Source: Nymphaea colorata (taxonomy: Eukaryota > Streptophyta > Magnoliopsida > Nymphaeales > Nymphaeaceae). From it: a DNA stretch of 64,000 nucleotides. How positions within the stretch are numbered: the first letter of the stretch is position 1; every line of letters starts with the position of its first letter. Positions 38,739 to 51,800 of the stretch are shown here, one piece after another. A model generated the notes under the pieces. It was not told the DNA's origin and made no database searches. It saw only the letters and a program-made list of their open reading frames with translations. The stretch is taken from NCBI RefSeq assembly GCF_008831285.2, contig NC_045143.1, positions 4,845,503-4,909,502 of the forward strand, in the 5' to 3' direction. A program made the translations under genes and the position numbers.

Positions 38739-41700
38739 TTTTTCCTAGATTTTTCTCTAGGAATAATCTTTAAAGTTTATGGGTCGCGTTTTTTTGGTCG
38801 GAGAAGCTGGATAATGCAATTTCAGAAATAGCTAAAAAACTGACGGGAAAGAAGCGTGAATTACTCCTTTAGGGCTACTGATGTTAGTAGTCCTTGAACG
38901 TAATTATCTTTTATTATTATTATTATTATTTTTAAATGATTGGAAAGACAAGCAGAGGTCATCGGCGGTCAGCAGGCAAAGTAATCAAGCGGAAAGTCGA
39001 TGGAGGTTATATGTCGTTTGCAATCCTTATTTCGTTGCCTAATTTTGATAACCTATTCGTTTTACAAATCACATCGTCTGATTTAATGAGCTGGCTTGTA
39101 GAGACCAGGTTCATACGCGCAGATAGTTTGCTTTTTGTTTTTCCTCGTTCTTCGAAAGTTTTTGTGGATGATTCGTTTTGTGCTGAAATAAAGTTTGTCT
39201 TAGTTGACCATGATTGTGAGACACTTTGTTTTTTAAGCCTAGAAATTGACTTTTTTCCCGCTTGTATGTCAGTCATAAATGCTGTTAGCTTTTCAGTACC
39301 TTGAGATACTCCCACTTTCTTTTTTATGTAGCTGACTATTGCTTATAATATGTTTCTTTTAACAGATATTGGCATTCTTCGTAAGATTAGAGACAGAATC
39401 CAACATTACCCAACTAGAAAGAATTATGGATATTGAGTGAACCTAATGCTAGATCCTGGATAGAATTGCATTTAGTAAATATCAACATAAAGGATTTGAT
39501 CGTAGTTGAAATACTTCTGTACCATCAGAAGGGAAGTATTCCTTAGCACTAAACACTAAACCGTGAAGTTTTAAGGTCAAAAGGTTCCAAAAGTAGTTGC
39601 AATCTTTTCTTTGTTTCTTCAAAAGAAAAGCGCATGAATATTTCGTCTTCTCTGTTAGAAAATTAGACTTGTTTCCTTCAAAATGGAAATCCTAACTCAT
39701 CTTTACAAGCAATCTTGCATTCCCAAAAAAATTGTTGTATTTGAAGTTTTTTTCTTTTAATTTTTACGAATTAAAAAGTTAGGGCGATTGGCATAGGTAA
39801 GAAGGGCTTGCACAAGAGCGAAAACATGACAATGCATGTAGTCCCATATCCTAAGGTTATATCCATGAAATGTTGGGGCCGAGACACTTTGTATAAGACC
39901 AGTTCTTTACTTCCATTGGATATGTTTCTGCGCTCAACCAAACAGAAGGCAGAGGTTGTGCAAAATGACATTAGACATCTCCATTCTAGTTGCTGTACGG
40001 GAGTTCCTTCAATCTGTATTGGTGTGGACTTATGTTTGCAAGTAAACAATATCTTGTGCTTGGTGGATAATGAAATCCATGATTATTAGGCTAAGAAAGA
40101 TATGGTTCCATGTATTGCTCAACTATTGCCCCGTCGCAAGACTTAAATCGGATATCTCCATTTACTAGTGCATCACAATTGGAGTATATCTTGCCCATTG
40201 CATGGCTCTTGATAATCGTCATCTGGAGCCATCTGTTGGTGCAAAAGCTGAAATATATTCTTCTAGATTTGCAGCGAGACTGTTTGTGATTGTCCTTACT
40301 CCTTAGCAATGAATGAGAAGTGTTTATTTTTTTGAATTCTCTTTTGACATTTGATTATGTTAAGAGTTCTGCGTGAGAATAACAGTATGCACATCTGTAG
40401 ATATCTAACTAGCTTCCGTATAAACCATACCATGCTACTATTTGCTTGAATCATGTTTTTTTGTTGAGAATAATGTTTGGATACCATGCCAGAGTCCTGC
40501 TGAAAAGAAAAACTTGCAGGATGAGGCTCCACGATTTGAGATTTTGCATGACAAGTTCTGGAAGGATAATGAACCATTCCAGATTATTGGTGGTGATGTC
40601 CACTATTTCCGTATTCCTCCAGAGGTAAGTTATTGGTTATTTGGTTATCCTGAAAACAATTGCACAAATTTTTGCCATTCCATTTCCAATTATCACACTT
40701 TCTTCATATAAATAATCTTGGATGCTATGTACGCCTGCTTTTATTGTCATGTTAGTAACTAGTGCAGTGATGAAGAATTGAAAGACTTCGTTGTAAAAGT
40801 TTCATGATGTCCAGAGAAAACTTGGACTTTTGCTTTGTGCTGGCACTTGGCAATGTCAAAATATTCAAGACTTTTAAGTAAAATAATTGCATCCTTTTTT
40901 CTTCTTTTGCATTTTTGTCATATCATGCCCTGCACATGTATGATATATCGCCATCTGAATGTTGTTTTTCATTTTATTCCTTAACGTAAGGTGCATCTAG
41001 GATTTGTTATTCATTTATTAATCCTTGCTTGCTCTCCTCACTTCCTCATGAATTTATGTGCAAATTCTGCTCTTGTAGCCAAAAAGTCACGCACTTTGCT
41101 TACTTTGTATGTCACACTTTCAGCTTCCCAAATCCTTTTGTAGCACAAAATGATCAGCTTTCCACATTCTGTTTCCTATGCTGTTTCTTCCTACATCTTC
41201 ATGATGTGTATAGTGCAACTATGCAGAGTTATTATTCAAGAATATTTTATCAGGTTATAATATGTTATCAGGTTATACCATCTTAAGACATTACTGGTAG
41301 ATGTTTGATGTTGCTTTATTCATGGAAATGTCGTTTCATCTTGTTAGAATATGTTGTTATGGGAACCGGGTCCATATCTGGACCTGGTTCTATGGGGCGC
41401 GGGTACCGAGGCGGGCTCGGTACCCTAGGCGGCTTCTCCTCTCTCCCTCTTTATATTGTCACTTGTGTTTAGTGTTGAATTAAGTGAAATATATTTTTCT
41501 CTCTCCTAGGGTTGCGGTGAGCCCCTAGGTCAGAGCCTCCCCGTGGTTTTTCACCTCTCTCTGAGGTTTTCCACGTAGATTGTGTGTTTGTTCTCCACTC
41601 TCTCTCTCTGTGGTTCGTGTTTCTACATGGTATCAGAGCCAGCGGAGTTGGAGAAGCGTTTTTTTCCGAGGATCGTCAAGTTCTTTCGTTGCCCGACGCC

Positions 41701-44700
41701 GTTGAAGTTCCGGCGCCGCTGCTGCCCGTCTGACGTCGCCCTGCTCTGCCGCCGCTGTCCTTTGTTCCGCCGCCGCCGTCCTCTGTTCCGGCGCCGCTGC
41801 TGCACTTGTGACGTCGCCCTGCTCTGCCGCCGCCGTCCTTTTGTTCCGCCGCTGCCGTCCTCTGTTCCGCCGTCCTCTGTTGCGCCTCCGCGGTCCTCCG
41901 TTTGGCCCGTTCTTTGTTTCTGCCACCGTGGGTGGCCTCTGTGCTGCGCCGTCGCCTGCTTTCCGTTGCCGCTGCCTCATTCCCGCCGCCGTCGCCGCTG
42001 CCTCCTTCCCGTCGCCGTTGCCTCTTGTTGCTGTGTGCTTGTTTGTGATGGCAGAAGCGATGGGGACTCAAAAAGATGCCGTTCTTGACACGGGCAACGC
42101 CTCCAAGACTGAGAACGTGCCGCTCCAGGTCACCTCCATCCGTCTGACCAAGGACAATTACCTATCTTGGTCTGCCGCTCTCGAGATTGGGATTACTAGC
42201 CGTGGGCGTCTCTCTTACATCACTGGCGACAAACCTGCGCCCATCAAATCTGATCCTCAATGGGCAACGTGGGCGTTGGAGGACAGCCAAGTGAAGGTGT
42301 GGATTATCAGCTCCGTGTCATCCGATATCCAGCCCCTCATTCTGCGGAAGCCGACCTCTTTTGATATGTGGACTGTGCTTGCCAAGATGTATGGTCGCAA
42401 GAAGAGACATCTGCGTACCTATCAGATTAAACGCAGTATTTACTCTCTGACACAGGGTGATTTGTCTGTTGCTGCCTTCTATGCTGCCCTGAAGACCAAA
42501 TGGGAGGAGCTAGATTATCATGTGACTGATGAGTGGACGTGCGGTTCAGATCATTCCCTCTACTGGGAAAAGGAATGGATGGACCGTACGTTTCTGTTTT
42601 TGAGAGGCCTGCGGGATGAATTTGAGTCTATTCGTAGCCAGATTCTTAATGGTGATGAGATTCCGGGGATAGAGGAAGTATATGCTCGTGTTGAGTCTGA
42701 AGAACAACGTCGCCAGGTGATGCATCTTGACACCGGTCATGGCCCTTCTGCCTTTGTCAGCCGTGCCTCAGGGACTGGGCAGCGTCCTGCCCGACATTGC
42801 ACTCATTGCCACAAGTTGGGGCATTCGGTGGATTTCTGTTGGGATCTTCACCCCGAGAAGAGACTGGTCAGAGGTCGTCCTCCCTCTGGCAAGCGTAGCC
42901 CTACTGTGTCTGATTCCAGTCAGAGCAATTCTTCTAGTGGTGCAAAGTCCAAGTTGTCTCCTGCTCAACTCAAGGAGCTACAGGCGTACATCAGCCGTCT
43001 ATCTACTACCCCTGAGGAGTCCTCCACGTCTGAAGGGGCTCAGCTAGCCCAAGCCCTCGTTGCCTCGACTGATCAAGGTAACCCTTCTCTTGGTGATTGG
43101 ATTGTTGATAGTGGAGCCACTCACCACATGACAGGGGACTCTAAACTCTTTCAAGAATATCAACTTTCCTCTGGCAAGCAACGCGTGTCTATGGCAGATG
43201 GGTCTTCTATCTCTGTGGCTGGGAAAGGGAGCTTGTCCCTGCTGAACAAATACCATCTCCATAATGCCCTGCATGTTCCAAATATTCCTGTGAACTTACT
43301 CTCTGTCAGCAGTATTACTAAAGAATTAAACTGTAATCTAATTTTCTCTGCTGATCATTGTTCCCTGCAGGACTTGGTGACGGGGAAGAAGATTGGGATT
43401 GGTTCGGTTACTGATGGGCTCTACAGGCTGCCGGTACAAGTTGCTTCAGCGTTGATTTCTGCCACGAGTGGTCACTTGTCTGGTGTGAATGATAGATCTA
43501 CTGTTCTGCGATGGCACGAGCGTCTTGGACATCTCCCCTTCCAGTTAATAAAGAAGTTGTTTCCTCATTTGTTTGCTTCTGTCTCCATTGACTCATTCGC
43601 TTGTGAAGTGTGTCAATTGGCTAAACATGTCAGGGCTTCATACCCTATTTCTTTGAATAAATCCACTCATCCGTTTGCCTTAGTTCATTCCGATGTTTGG
43701 GGTCCTTCTGGAGTACCCACGTGTGGTGGTTGTCACTATTTTTTGACGCTTATTGATGATTACTCTAGATGTACGTTCGTGTACTTGTTGCGAGAACGTA
43801 GTGAGGTTCCAGCAGTTGTGAAAAACTTTGTTGCCTTTGTTGAGACTCAATTCCATACTACTGTTCAAGCTTTCCGTACGGATAATGCACGAGAATATGT
43901 CTCCCAATCCCTTGATGAATTCTTGAAAGGAAAGGGTATTGTTCATGAAACCTCTTGTAGTTATACCCCTCCTCAGAATGGTATAGCTGAACGTAAAAAT
44001 CGTCATCTATTGAATGTTACCCGGGCCATTATGTTCCAACGTCATGTCCCGAAGCGGTATTGGGGTGATGCACTTCTCACTAGTGCACATCTCATTAACC
44101 GTATGCCTACTAGAGTGCTGGATGGTCAGTCTCCTTATTCTACCCTGTGGCCTACTCAGAATCCGTGGCCTCTTACTCCTCGTGTCTTTGGGTGCAGTTG
44201 TTTTGTGCATAATCATAGCCCTACTCTCAAAAAACTTGATCCCCGGTCTATTAAAGGAGTTTTCTTGGGGTACTCTTCCACTCAGAAGGGGTATAAATGT
44301 GTGGATCCCACTACTTCCAAAGTATATGTTTCGAGGGATGTCACATTTCATGAATATGAGTCGTATTTTCCGGCGAATACTCTTCAGGGGGAGTGTCTTG
44401 GGAACAAAGGGGAAGAGTATTCCTCTAATCAGCTGATTCAGTTTATGGAGTTTTTGGATTACAAGGTTAGTCCCAGTGTGATTGACACGATCACGGTCAG
44501 TAATGAGAAGGGCAGTCATATGGAAGAGGTCACGGTGGATGCTCAGCCCACTGTTGCCCGGGATCACTTGTTTGGCAAGGTTTATGTCAGAAAGGAGAAA
44601 GCTACTGTGGAAGATGTTGGTGATGAGGATAGAACCAATCCCAATCTTGTGATCTCCCCGGATGACCCAAGTCCATTGAATGAAGAGCTCCCTATTGCTT

Positions 44701-47700
44701 TGCGCAAAGGCACCAGGTCATGTACTTCTCACCCTATTCAGAGATTTGTTTCTTATGCTAAGCTCAGTACAAATTACAAATGTTTTATCACAACCTTATC
44801 CAAAGTTGTTATTCCCAGGTCGGTGGATGATGCTAAGGATGATCCCAAGTGGTTACATGCTATGACGGAGGAGATGGGTGCGTTAGCTAAGAACAAAACA
44901 TGGGAAGTTGTTGATATCCCTAAAGGGACACACTTAGTTGGCTCTAAGTGGGTTTACAACGTGAAGTACAAACCTGATGGCACTGTAGATCGATATAAAG
45001 CTCGTCTGGTTGCAAAGGGGTTCAGCCAGAAGTATGGGATCGACTATCTTGAGACCTTTGCCCCTGTTGCAAAGTTGAAGACTGTGAGGGTTATTCTTGC
45101 TCTTGCTGTGCACAAGAAGTGGCGCATGGACCAGCTTGATGTTAAAAATGCGTTCTTGAACGGCCATCTGGAGGAAGAAGTCTATATGAGCATGCCTCCC
45201 GGGTATGTTCAAGAGGGAAAATGTTGTCACCTCAAGAAAGCTTTGTATGGCTTGAAGCAGTCGCCTAGAGCTTGGTTTGAGAGACTAAGGATCGTTATGA
45301 AGTCTACTGGGTACAAGCAAGGAAATGGAGATCATACCCTATTCATAAAGCAGAGAGATGGTCTGGTGAGTCTTCTCCTTGTCTACGTTGATGATATGAT
45401 TGTCACGGGCAGTGATGAAGAAGAAAACAGAAAGATGAAAGAGAGATTAGCTAAAGAATTCGACCTCAAGGATCTGGGTAAGCTGAGATACTTTTTGGGG
45501 ATAGAAATTGCTCGATCAGAGACAGGGCTGGTTATGAATCAAAGGAAGTACACTCTTGACTTACTAAAGGAGACAGGTAAACTTGGTTGTAGGCCCTATC
45601 TTACTCCTATGGAGTCGGGAACTAAGATAAGTATCAAGACGGGCACCACTCTGGATGAGGAAGGAAAAGGGCGATATCAGAGGCTAGTCGGTAAGCTTAT
45701 CTATCTTACTCTAACTCGCCCTGATATCACATATGCGGTAAATGTGCTAAGTCAATTTATGCATGCTCCCACAGATTGTCATTGGAAGAGTGCAGAACGA
45801 GTGTTGGGGTATCTAAAGAATGACCCAGGAAAAGGGCTGCTGTATACTCGACAAGACAAACTTACTATTGAGGGCTACTCAGATGCAGATTGGGCAGGTT
45901 GTACTGACACAAGGAGGTCTACTACAGGGTATTGTATCTTTCTTGGAGCTAACCTAGTTGTTTGGAGAAGTAAGAGGCAAGAAGTATGTTCGAGGTCTAG
46001 TGCTGAGGCTGAGTACAGGGCTGTTGCAATGGGGGTTACAGAGATGCTGTGGCTGAAGATTCTTTTGACTGATATTGGTGTGGAACTGGGAGATAAAATG
46101 AAGATGTACTGTGACAACAAATCTGCGATTAATCTTGCCAATAATCCAGTTCTACATGACAGGACCAAACATGTGGAGATTGACCGTCATTTTATCCGGG
46201 AACGCATTGACTCAAAGGAGCTGATTCTGCCATATCTGAAGTCTGAAGATCAAGTTGCAGACGTCCTAACTAAAGGGCTTTGTACTTCTTTATTTGAAAA
46301 GAATGTTAGCAAGCTTGGCATGTTTGACATGTATGCCAAGCTTGAGGGGGAGTGTTAGAATATGTTGTTATGGGAACCGGGTCCATATCTGGACCCGGTT
46401 CTATGGGGCGCGGGTACCGAGGCGGGCTCGGTACCCTAGGCGGCTTCTCCTCTCTCCCTCTTTATATTGTCACTTGTGTTTAGTGTTGAATTAAGTGAAA
46501 TATATTTTTCTCTCTCCTAGGGTTGCGGTGAGCCCCTAGGTCAGAGCCTCCCCGTGGTTTTTCACCTCTCTCTGAGGTTTTCCACGTAGATTGTGTGTTT
46601 GTTCTCCACTCTCTCTCTCTGTGGTTCGTGTTTCTACACATCTGATTGAATTATTAAGCTTATGGATTGCTGTACTTTACTGTACATTATTCCGTCCTAC
46701 ATACGTGTTCTATTAATAGTCTGAAATTTTGTAGATTTGTTGTTTACTTGTTTGTGTATGTTATTTTTTTCAAAATTCATTATTCCACCATTTGCAGTAT
46801 TGGGAGGATAGGCTTCTTAAGGCAAAGGCTATGGGTTTGAATACCATTCAGACCTACATACCATGGAATCTTCATGAGCCACAACCGCATCAGTTTGTGT
46901 TTGATGGAATAGCAAATATTGAAGCATTTCTGAATCTTGCATACAGACTAGGGTTTCTTGTGATGCTCCGTGCTGGACCTTATATATGTGCAGGTGAGCC
47001 TTACATCTGAAACTGGATACTAGGTTACAAAAAACTGAATATTTTAATGCTTATGCATGTGAGCACCTTTATATTATGATTATTCAAACTTAAGAAAGTT
47101 GATCAAGCCTCTCTCTCTCTCTGTCGCTCTTTTTTCCTTTTCTTGTGAGTCATGGAAAGTTTCTCTTGATTACAAAAATTGTTGTATATGAAATGACAAA
47201 GGAATCATGATACTATTTTGGGTAAAGTTTCAGTTCTAACAAGCAGTGGGAACAAATCGTAAGAAATAGTTTGACAAAGACAAGCAATTAAATAAGCAAC
47301 AATATCAAACTGTATATGTGACACTGTCACATACATCGTGTACGGTATTATGTGGCGAGGAATTTCTCGGGTATAATACGACAAAGTTGTATATCTCGAG
47401 AATATCTCGGCAATTTTTTTAAAACTTTAAAACATTTCCTTTGCCTATTTCGTCCAGAATGGTAATGCTTTAAATCCTGAAAATTATAAAAAAAATAAAA
47501 ATTAATAAAAAATATGAAAAACGTGTATTATACGTGTTATTTTTTATGTTTTTTTATTATTTTTTGGCGTTTTTTTAAAAAAGACATGTCTAATTGTCTT
47601 TTTATATGGCTGACTTATTTCTCAGGTATTATACGTGTTTTTTTTTTGAATAATATGCGTAAGTTGGTAATAAGAGCAAGAAAATTATAAGTTATTATCA

Positions 47701-48772
47701 CAACTGTATTTTAGTGTAATATAAATTGCTATCCATGCTAACTATAGGGTCTTTTTTTCCAATGCGAGTATGGCCAACCGGATCTCATGTCCATGTGGCA
47801 TGAATAGAATATGTATTCTCACAATAATCTATTCAAGGTGCAAAAATCTTCGTTGAAAGCTTAATAGGGAGGTCGTGGTATGTTTCCTTGCTTGAATTCT
47901 TAAATAAGGTGCAGCTTCTTCTTTGATGCTCACTGGCAGACTGGCAGCAGCAACCTCAGACTTGCTTCACCTTATTGAAATCCCATATATTTTTTCAGCA
48001 AATCTGTGTGAGTTTCTTATGCAACACCCCTGAAATTAAGTCTCGTATTGAAGATTGTGAGAGATGTTCAAGGGGCTTATAAAAGGGGGTCATTAATGAG
48101 ATGATTGTTCTGGTTCCTAACCTTTTTGGGGCTGGAGCCGAAACTACTAGGGACCGGGTTGGGATCTGCCAAACTAGGAACCCGAGCCCAGGAGTGGGTC
48201 TCTGATTGTTATAGTGATATCAGAGCCGGTTCAACACTCGGACCTAGGGTCTTACATGCGCGGACAAGTGTGCCTTAAGGGGGGTGGATTATAACACCTC
48301 AGAAATTCGGTCCAGTATTGAAGATTGTGGGGGATCTTCAAGGGCTTATAAAGGGGGGTCATTATGAGATGATTGTCCTGGTTCCTAACTTTTTTGGGGT
48401 TGTAGTCAAAACTGCTAGGAGGCGGGTTGGGTTCCATCGAACCCGGAACCCGAGCCCAGAAGTAGGTATCTGGTTGTTACATCTTATGGAGAAAGGCAAC
48501 TTTTCTAAATTTGCTTTCCGTTTGACTAGCTGGAATACCCCTAATTGGATGGTCACTTCATTCATCAAGGTGCCATATCATTGAAAGAATTTTTTCCTTC
48601 AGAAAGTTATTTTTTATTATGAGTGACAATTTGTCCCATTGGTAATTAGATCCTTTCTGCTGGATTTCATGATTGGGCAATAATTTAAATATGGTAACTG
48701 GTAAGCTATGTCATATGGTATTGGTGTGGGTGTGGAGACTTTCGGAAAAACTTGGGTACAATGACATGGCCA

Positions 48773-48809
<37 letters not shown>

Positions 48810-51800
48810 TGCGTTAGGGTGAAAACACTCAAACAGAAAACAAAAATAAACACCTGATAAAAGCAACAGACGAACAAAGTTCAAAAATCAGTTGTAATTG
48901 CCAAATCAGTTCATATTCATATGATTAAACAACACCAACAGATAAACATAAACAAAATCTGATAAAGACAAGTGACAGACAAACTTAAGGATAAGATTAT
49001 AAGTGCCAAATAAGATCATATTTATATGGTAAAAACACTATCAGACTTCAAGATTACATGGTCAGCAGATAAGTAGTAAAAATGTAAACTAGGAACCTCA
49101 TATTTGCTGAATAATGATGCAGTTGCACACAAGTCACAATATCATGTCCGTGTGTTTAGTGTTCACAGTCCACAGTTATTGTAAGAATCTTTGCTTATGC
49201 ACGTCTCTCCGTCTGAAATCTGCTAGAATGAGAAGAAGAAGTAGAAGAGAAGACAAATGGAGAAAGAGAGTCACCGGCAGTTTTAGCCGTGTGATCCTTA
49301 AGCTATATTAAAGAATAAACCTAATCAGGTTATAACAAAATGTACACAAATTATATAACATTTACAGATGTGCCACCGCCTAGTATGTTTAGGCGTGTGG
49401 ATTAGAAAACAAGTGGATCGGGTCTGAATAGACCCGAACCTCCATACGCTAACAGCCTCCCTCAAGTTGTGCATGAGATTTGACCATGCATAACTTGTTC
49501 TTCAAGTCCCAAAAATGCTGCCCTGTGAGTCCTTTAGTAAAGATATCAGCTATCTGTTCACTGGTGGATATATAAGTAGGCACGATCTCGGCTTCTTCAA
49601 CCTTCTGACGGATGAAGTGTTGATCAATCTCTATGTGTTTGGTACGATTATGCAAAATGGGATTGAAGGCAATTTTTATTGCACTTTGATTATCACATAG
49701 TAATGATGATTGGGCAATAGGAAGATTAAGCTCTCCAAGCAAATGTCGTAACCATGATGCTTCAGCGGTCCCTGCAGCCATTGCTCTATACTCTGCCTCA
49801 GTGCTGGATCGTGCAACAGCACGCTGCTTTTTACTGCTCCAACAGATGAGATTAGAATCAAGAAAAAGACAGAAGCCTGAAACTGATCGTCGATCATCGG
49901 GATCGCCTGCCCAGTCTGCATCAGTATATGTATATATGCTATGTCCAAGAGAAAGATTGGGGCATTTTGTGTAGACTAGTCCATCTCCAAGAGAAGCTTT
50001 GAGATACCGCAATATCCGCTTAGCGGCATCCATATGTCCTTCTGTGGGGGCATGCATGAACTGAGAAATCTGATTTACAGCATATACTATGTCTGGGCGA
50101 GTAAAAGTGAGGTATTGTAACATACCAACAATGCTGCGATAGAATGTAGGATCGGAATATGCTGCAGTTCCATCAGATGAAGTCAACTTAGTGTTTAGAA
50201 CACTAGGAGTAGTTATGGGTTTGCAATTAGTCATGCCTGCCTTGTCCAAAACATCTAGGGTATACTTGTGCTGCGTAAGAGTCAATCTATCATTTGTCCT
50301 GTCAAGCTCAACACCCAAAAAATACCGTAATTCGCCAAGATCCTTCATCTTGAATTCTTGCTTCAACATATTTTTAACATAGGATATATGTGATGTCGAG
50401 TTCCCAGTGATAACAATATCATCAACATATATAAGCAACCAAGTGGTAGCTTCTCCGGAATGATAGATAAACAAAGAGTGATCGAGAGAGCTTTGGAGAA
50501 AACCAACTTGTTGTATATGATGAGAAAAACGATCGAACCATGATCTAGAAGCTTGCTTCAACCCATATAGAGATTTTTGTAATTTACAAACCCATTGTTG
50601 AGGATCATGAGTAGTATAGCCAGGGGGTTGCTCCATGTAGACCTCCTCCTTAAGAATCCCATGAAGAAATGCATTTTTAACATCTAACTGATAAAGAGGC
50701 CACCCATATGAGACTGCAAGAGAAATAATCACGCGTATTGTTCCCATCTTGATGACTGGACTGAATGTTTCATCATAATCTTCCCCATATTGTTGAGTGA
50801 ACCCGCGTGCCACAAGATGCGCCTTATGTCGATCAATGCTACCATCTGGCTTATATTTCAGCTTGTAAACCCACTTAGAACCTACAACATTCTTAGTATT
50901 TGGACGAGGAACAATCTGCCAAGTTTGACATTCATGTAAGGCTGCCATTTCCTCATTCATAGCTTCAACCCAACATTTTTCCTTACTCGCATGGTGATAA
51001 GATTTTGGTTCCACCTTTTTGTTGACTTCTGTCATAAACAACTGAAAATCCAAAGAAAAAGTATTATAGCTCACCCATCCATCAATAGGATGTCTCACGC
51101 GTTGTGACTGGCGTGGAACTGCGGTAGGTTCTGCCGTAGGAACTGATCGCCTAGAATACACCAGGCTTGAAAATCGATTATATGGAGGTGGATCATTGGG
51201 TTGAGGAAATGGAGGCACGCTGTCCAAGGAGCTACTGACAGGTGTTTCGGGTTCATTAACAGCTTGCTCCTTGTGTTCATTCAACTTTTCCGCCCCTTGT
51301 CTTAAGATTTCAGCATGTAACCAAGTATCATAAACCTCATTTTTGTCCTTGAGTGTTAAAGAAGTTGCCTTGGAGTCCTGTAACCTGCTTTCATCAAAAA
51401 CAACATGCCGTGAAATATGTACACGCCCAGTTTTAGGGTTGTAACACCTATAACCCTTGTAATTTTCTGCATACCCTATAAATCTGCACAAAACAGCACG
51501 ATCTTGAAATTTGTTTCGTAAGGAAACATCAACATGTACATAGCACACACATCTAAAAACACGTAAATCTTCATAACACGGCTGTTCTTGATGTAATAGA
51601 AAAAATGGAGATTTTCCATCAAGCAAAGCCAATGGCAGTCGATTTATAACATGAACAGCTGTATGAAAAGCCTCGGTCCACAATGTCATAGGTAAGTCTG
51701 TGTCATGCATCATGCTAAGGGCGCTTTCAACAATATGCCTATGTTTCCTTTCAGCAATTCCGTTTTGCTGAGGTGTATGCGGGCATGAAGTTTGTCTAGT

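Larger units (their letters stand above)
41342..46638 (+). mobile_element. Copia-1: intact Ty1/Copia LTR retrotransposon in BGAL17-like intron 2
   Basis: 5,297 bp, same orientation as the host gene. Two 286-bp LTRs begin TGTTAGAA and end TTCTACA, and I found one difference between them (T at the 5' copy, C at the 3' copy, in GGACC[T/C]GGTTC). The insertion is flanked by CATCT at 41337-41341 and 46639-46643. A primer-binding site TGGTATCAGAGCC follows the 5' LTR directly, and a purine tract ending GAGGGGGAG abuts the 3' LTR. One open frame covers gag and pol in the order protease, integrase, reverse transcriptase, RNase H, which is diagnostic of Copia. The near-identity of the LTRs indicates a recent insertion. 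Confidence 0.97.

Noticed and set aside
41628-41640. TGGTATCAGAGCC as part of a tRNA gene
   Set aside because: It stands alone next to an LTR, without acceptor or other arms. It is the primer-binding site, as at 54058-54070 and 62069-62081.
41582-42088. Open frame of 168 codons on the plus strand and three antisense frames over 41623-42071
   Set aside because: They overlap the end of the Copia-1 LTR and its CCG-rich leader. Biased composition alone opens several frames at once, and none has a recognisable domain.
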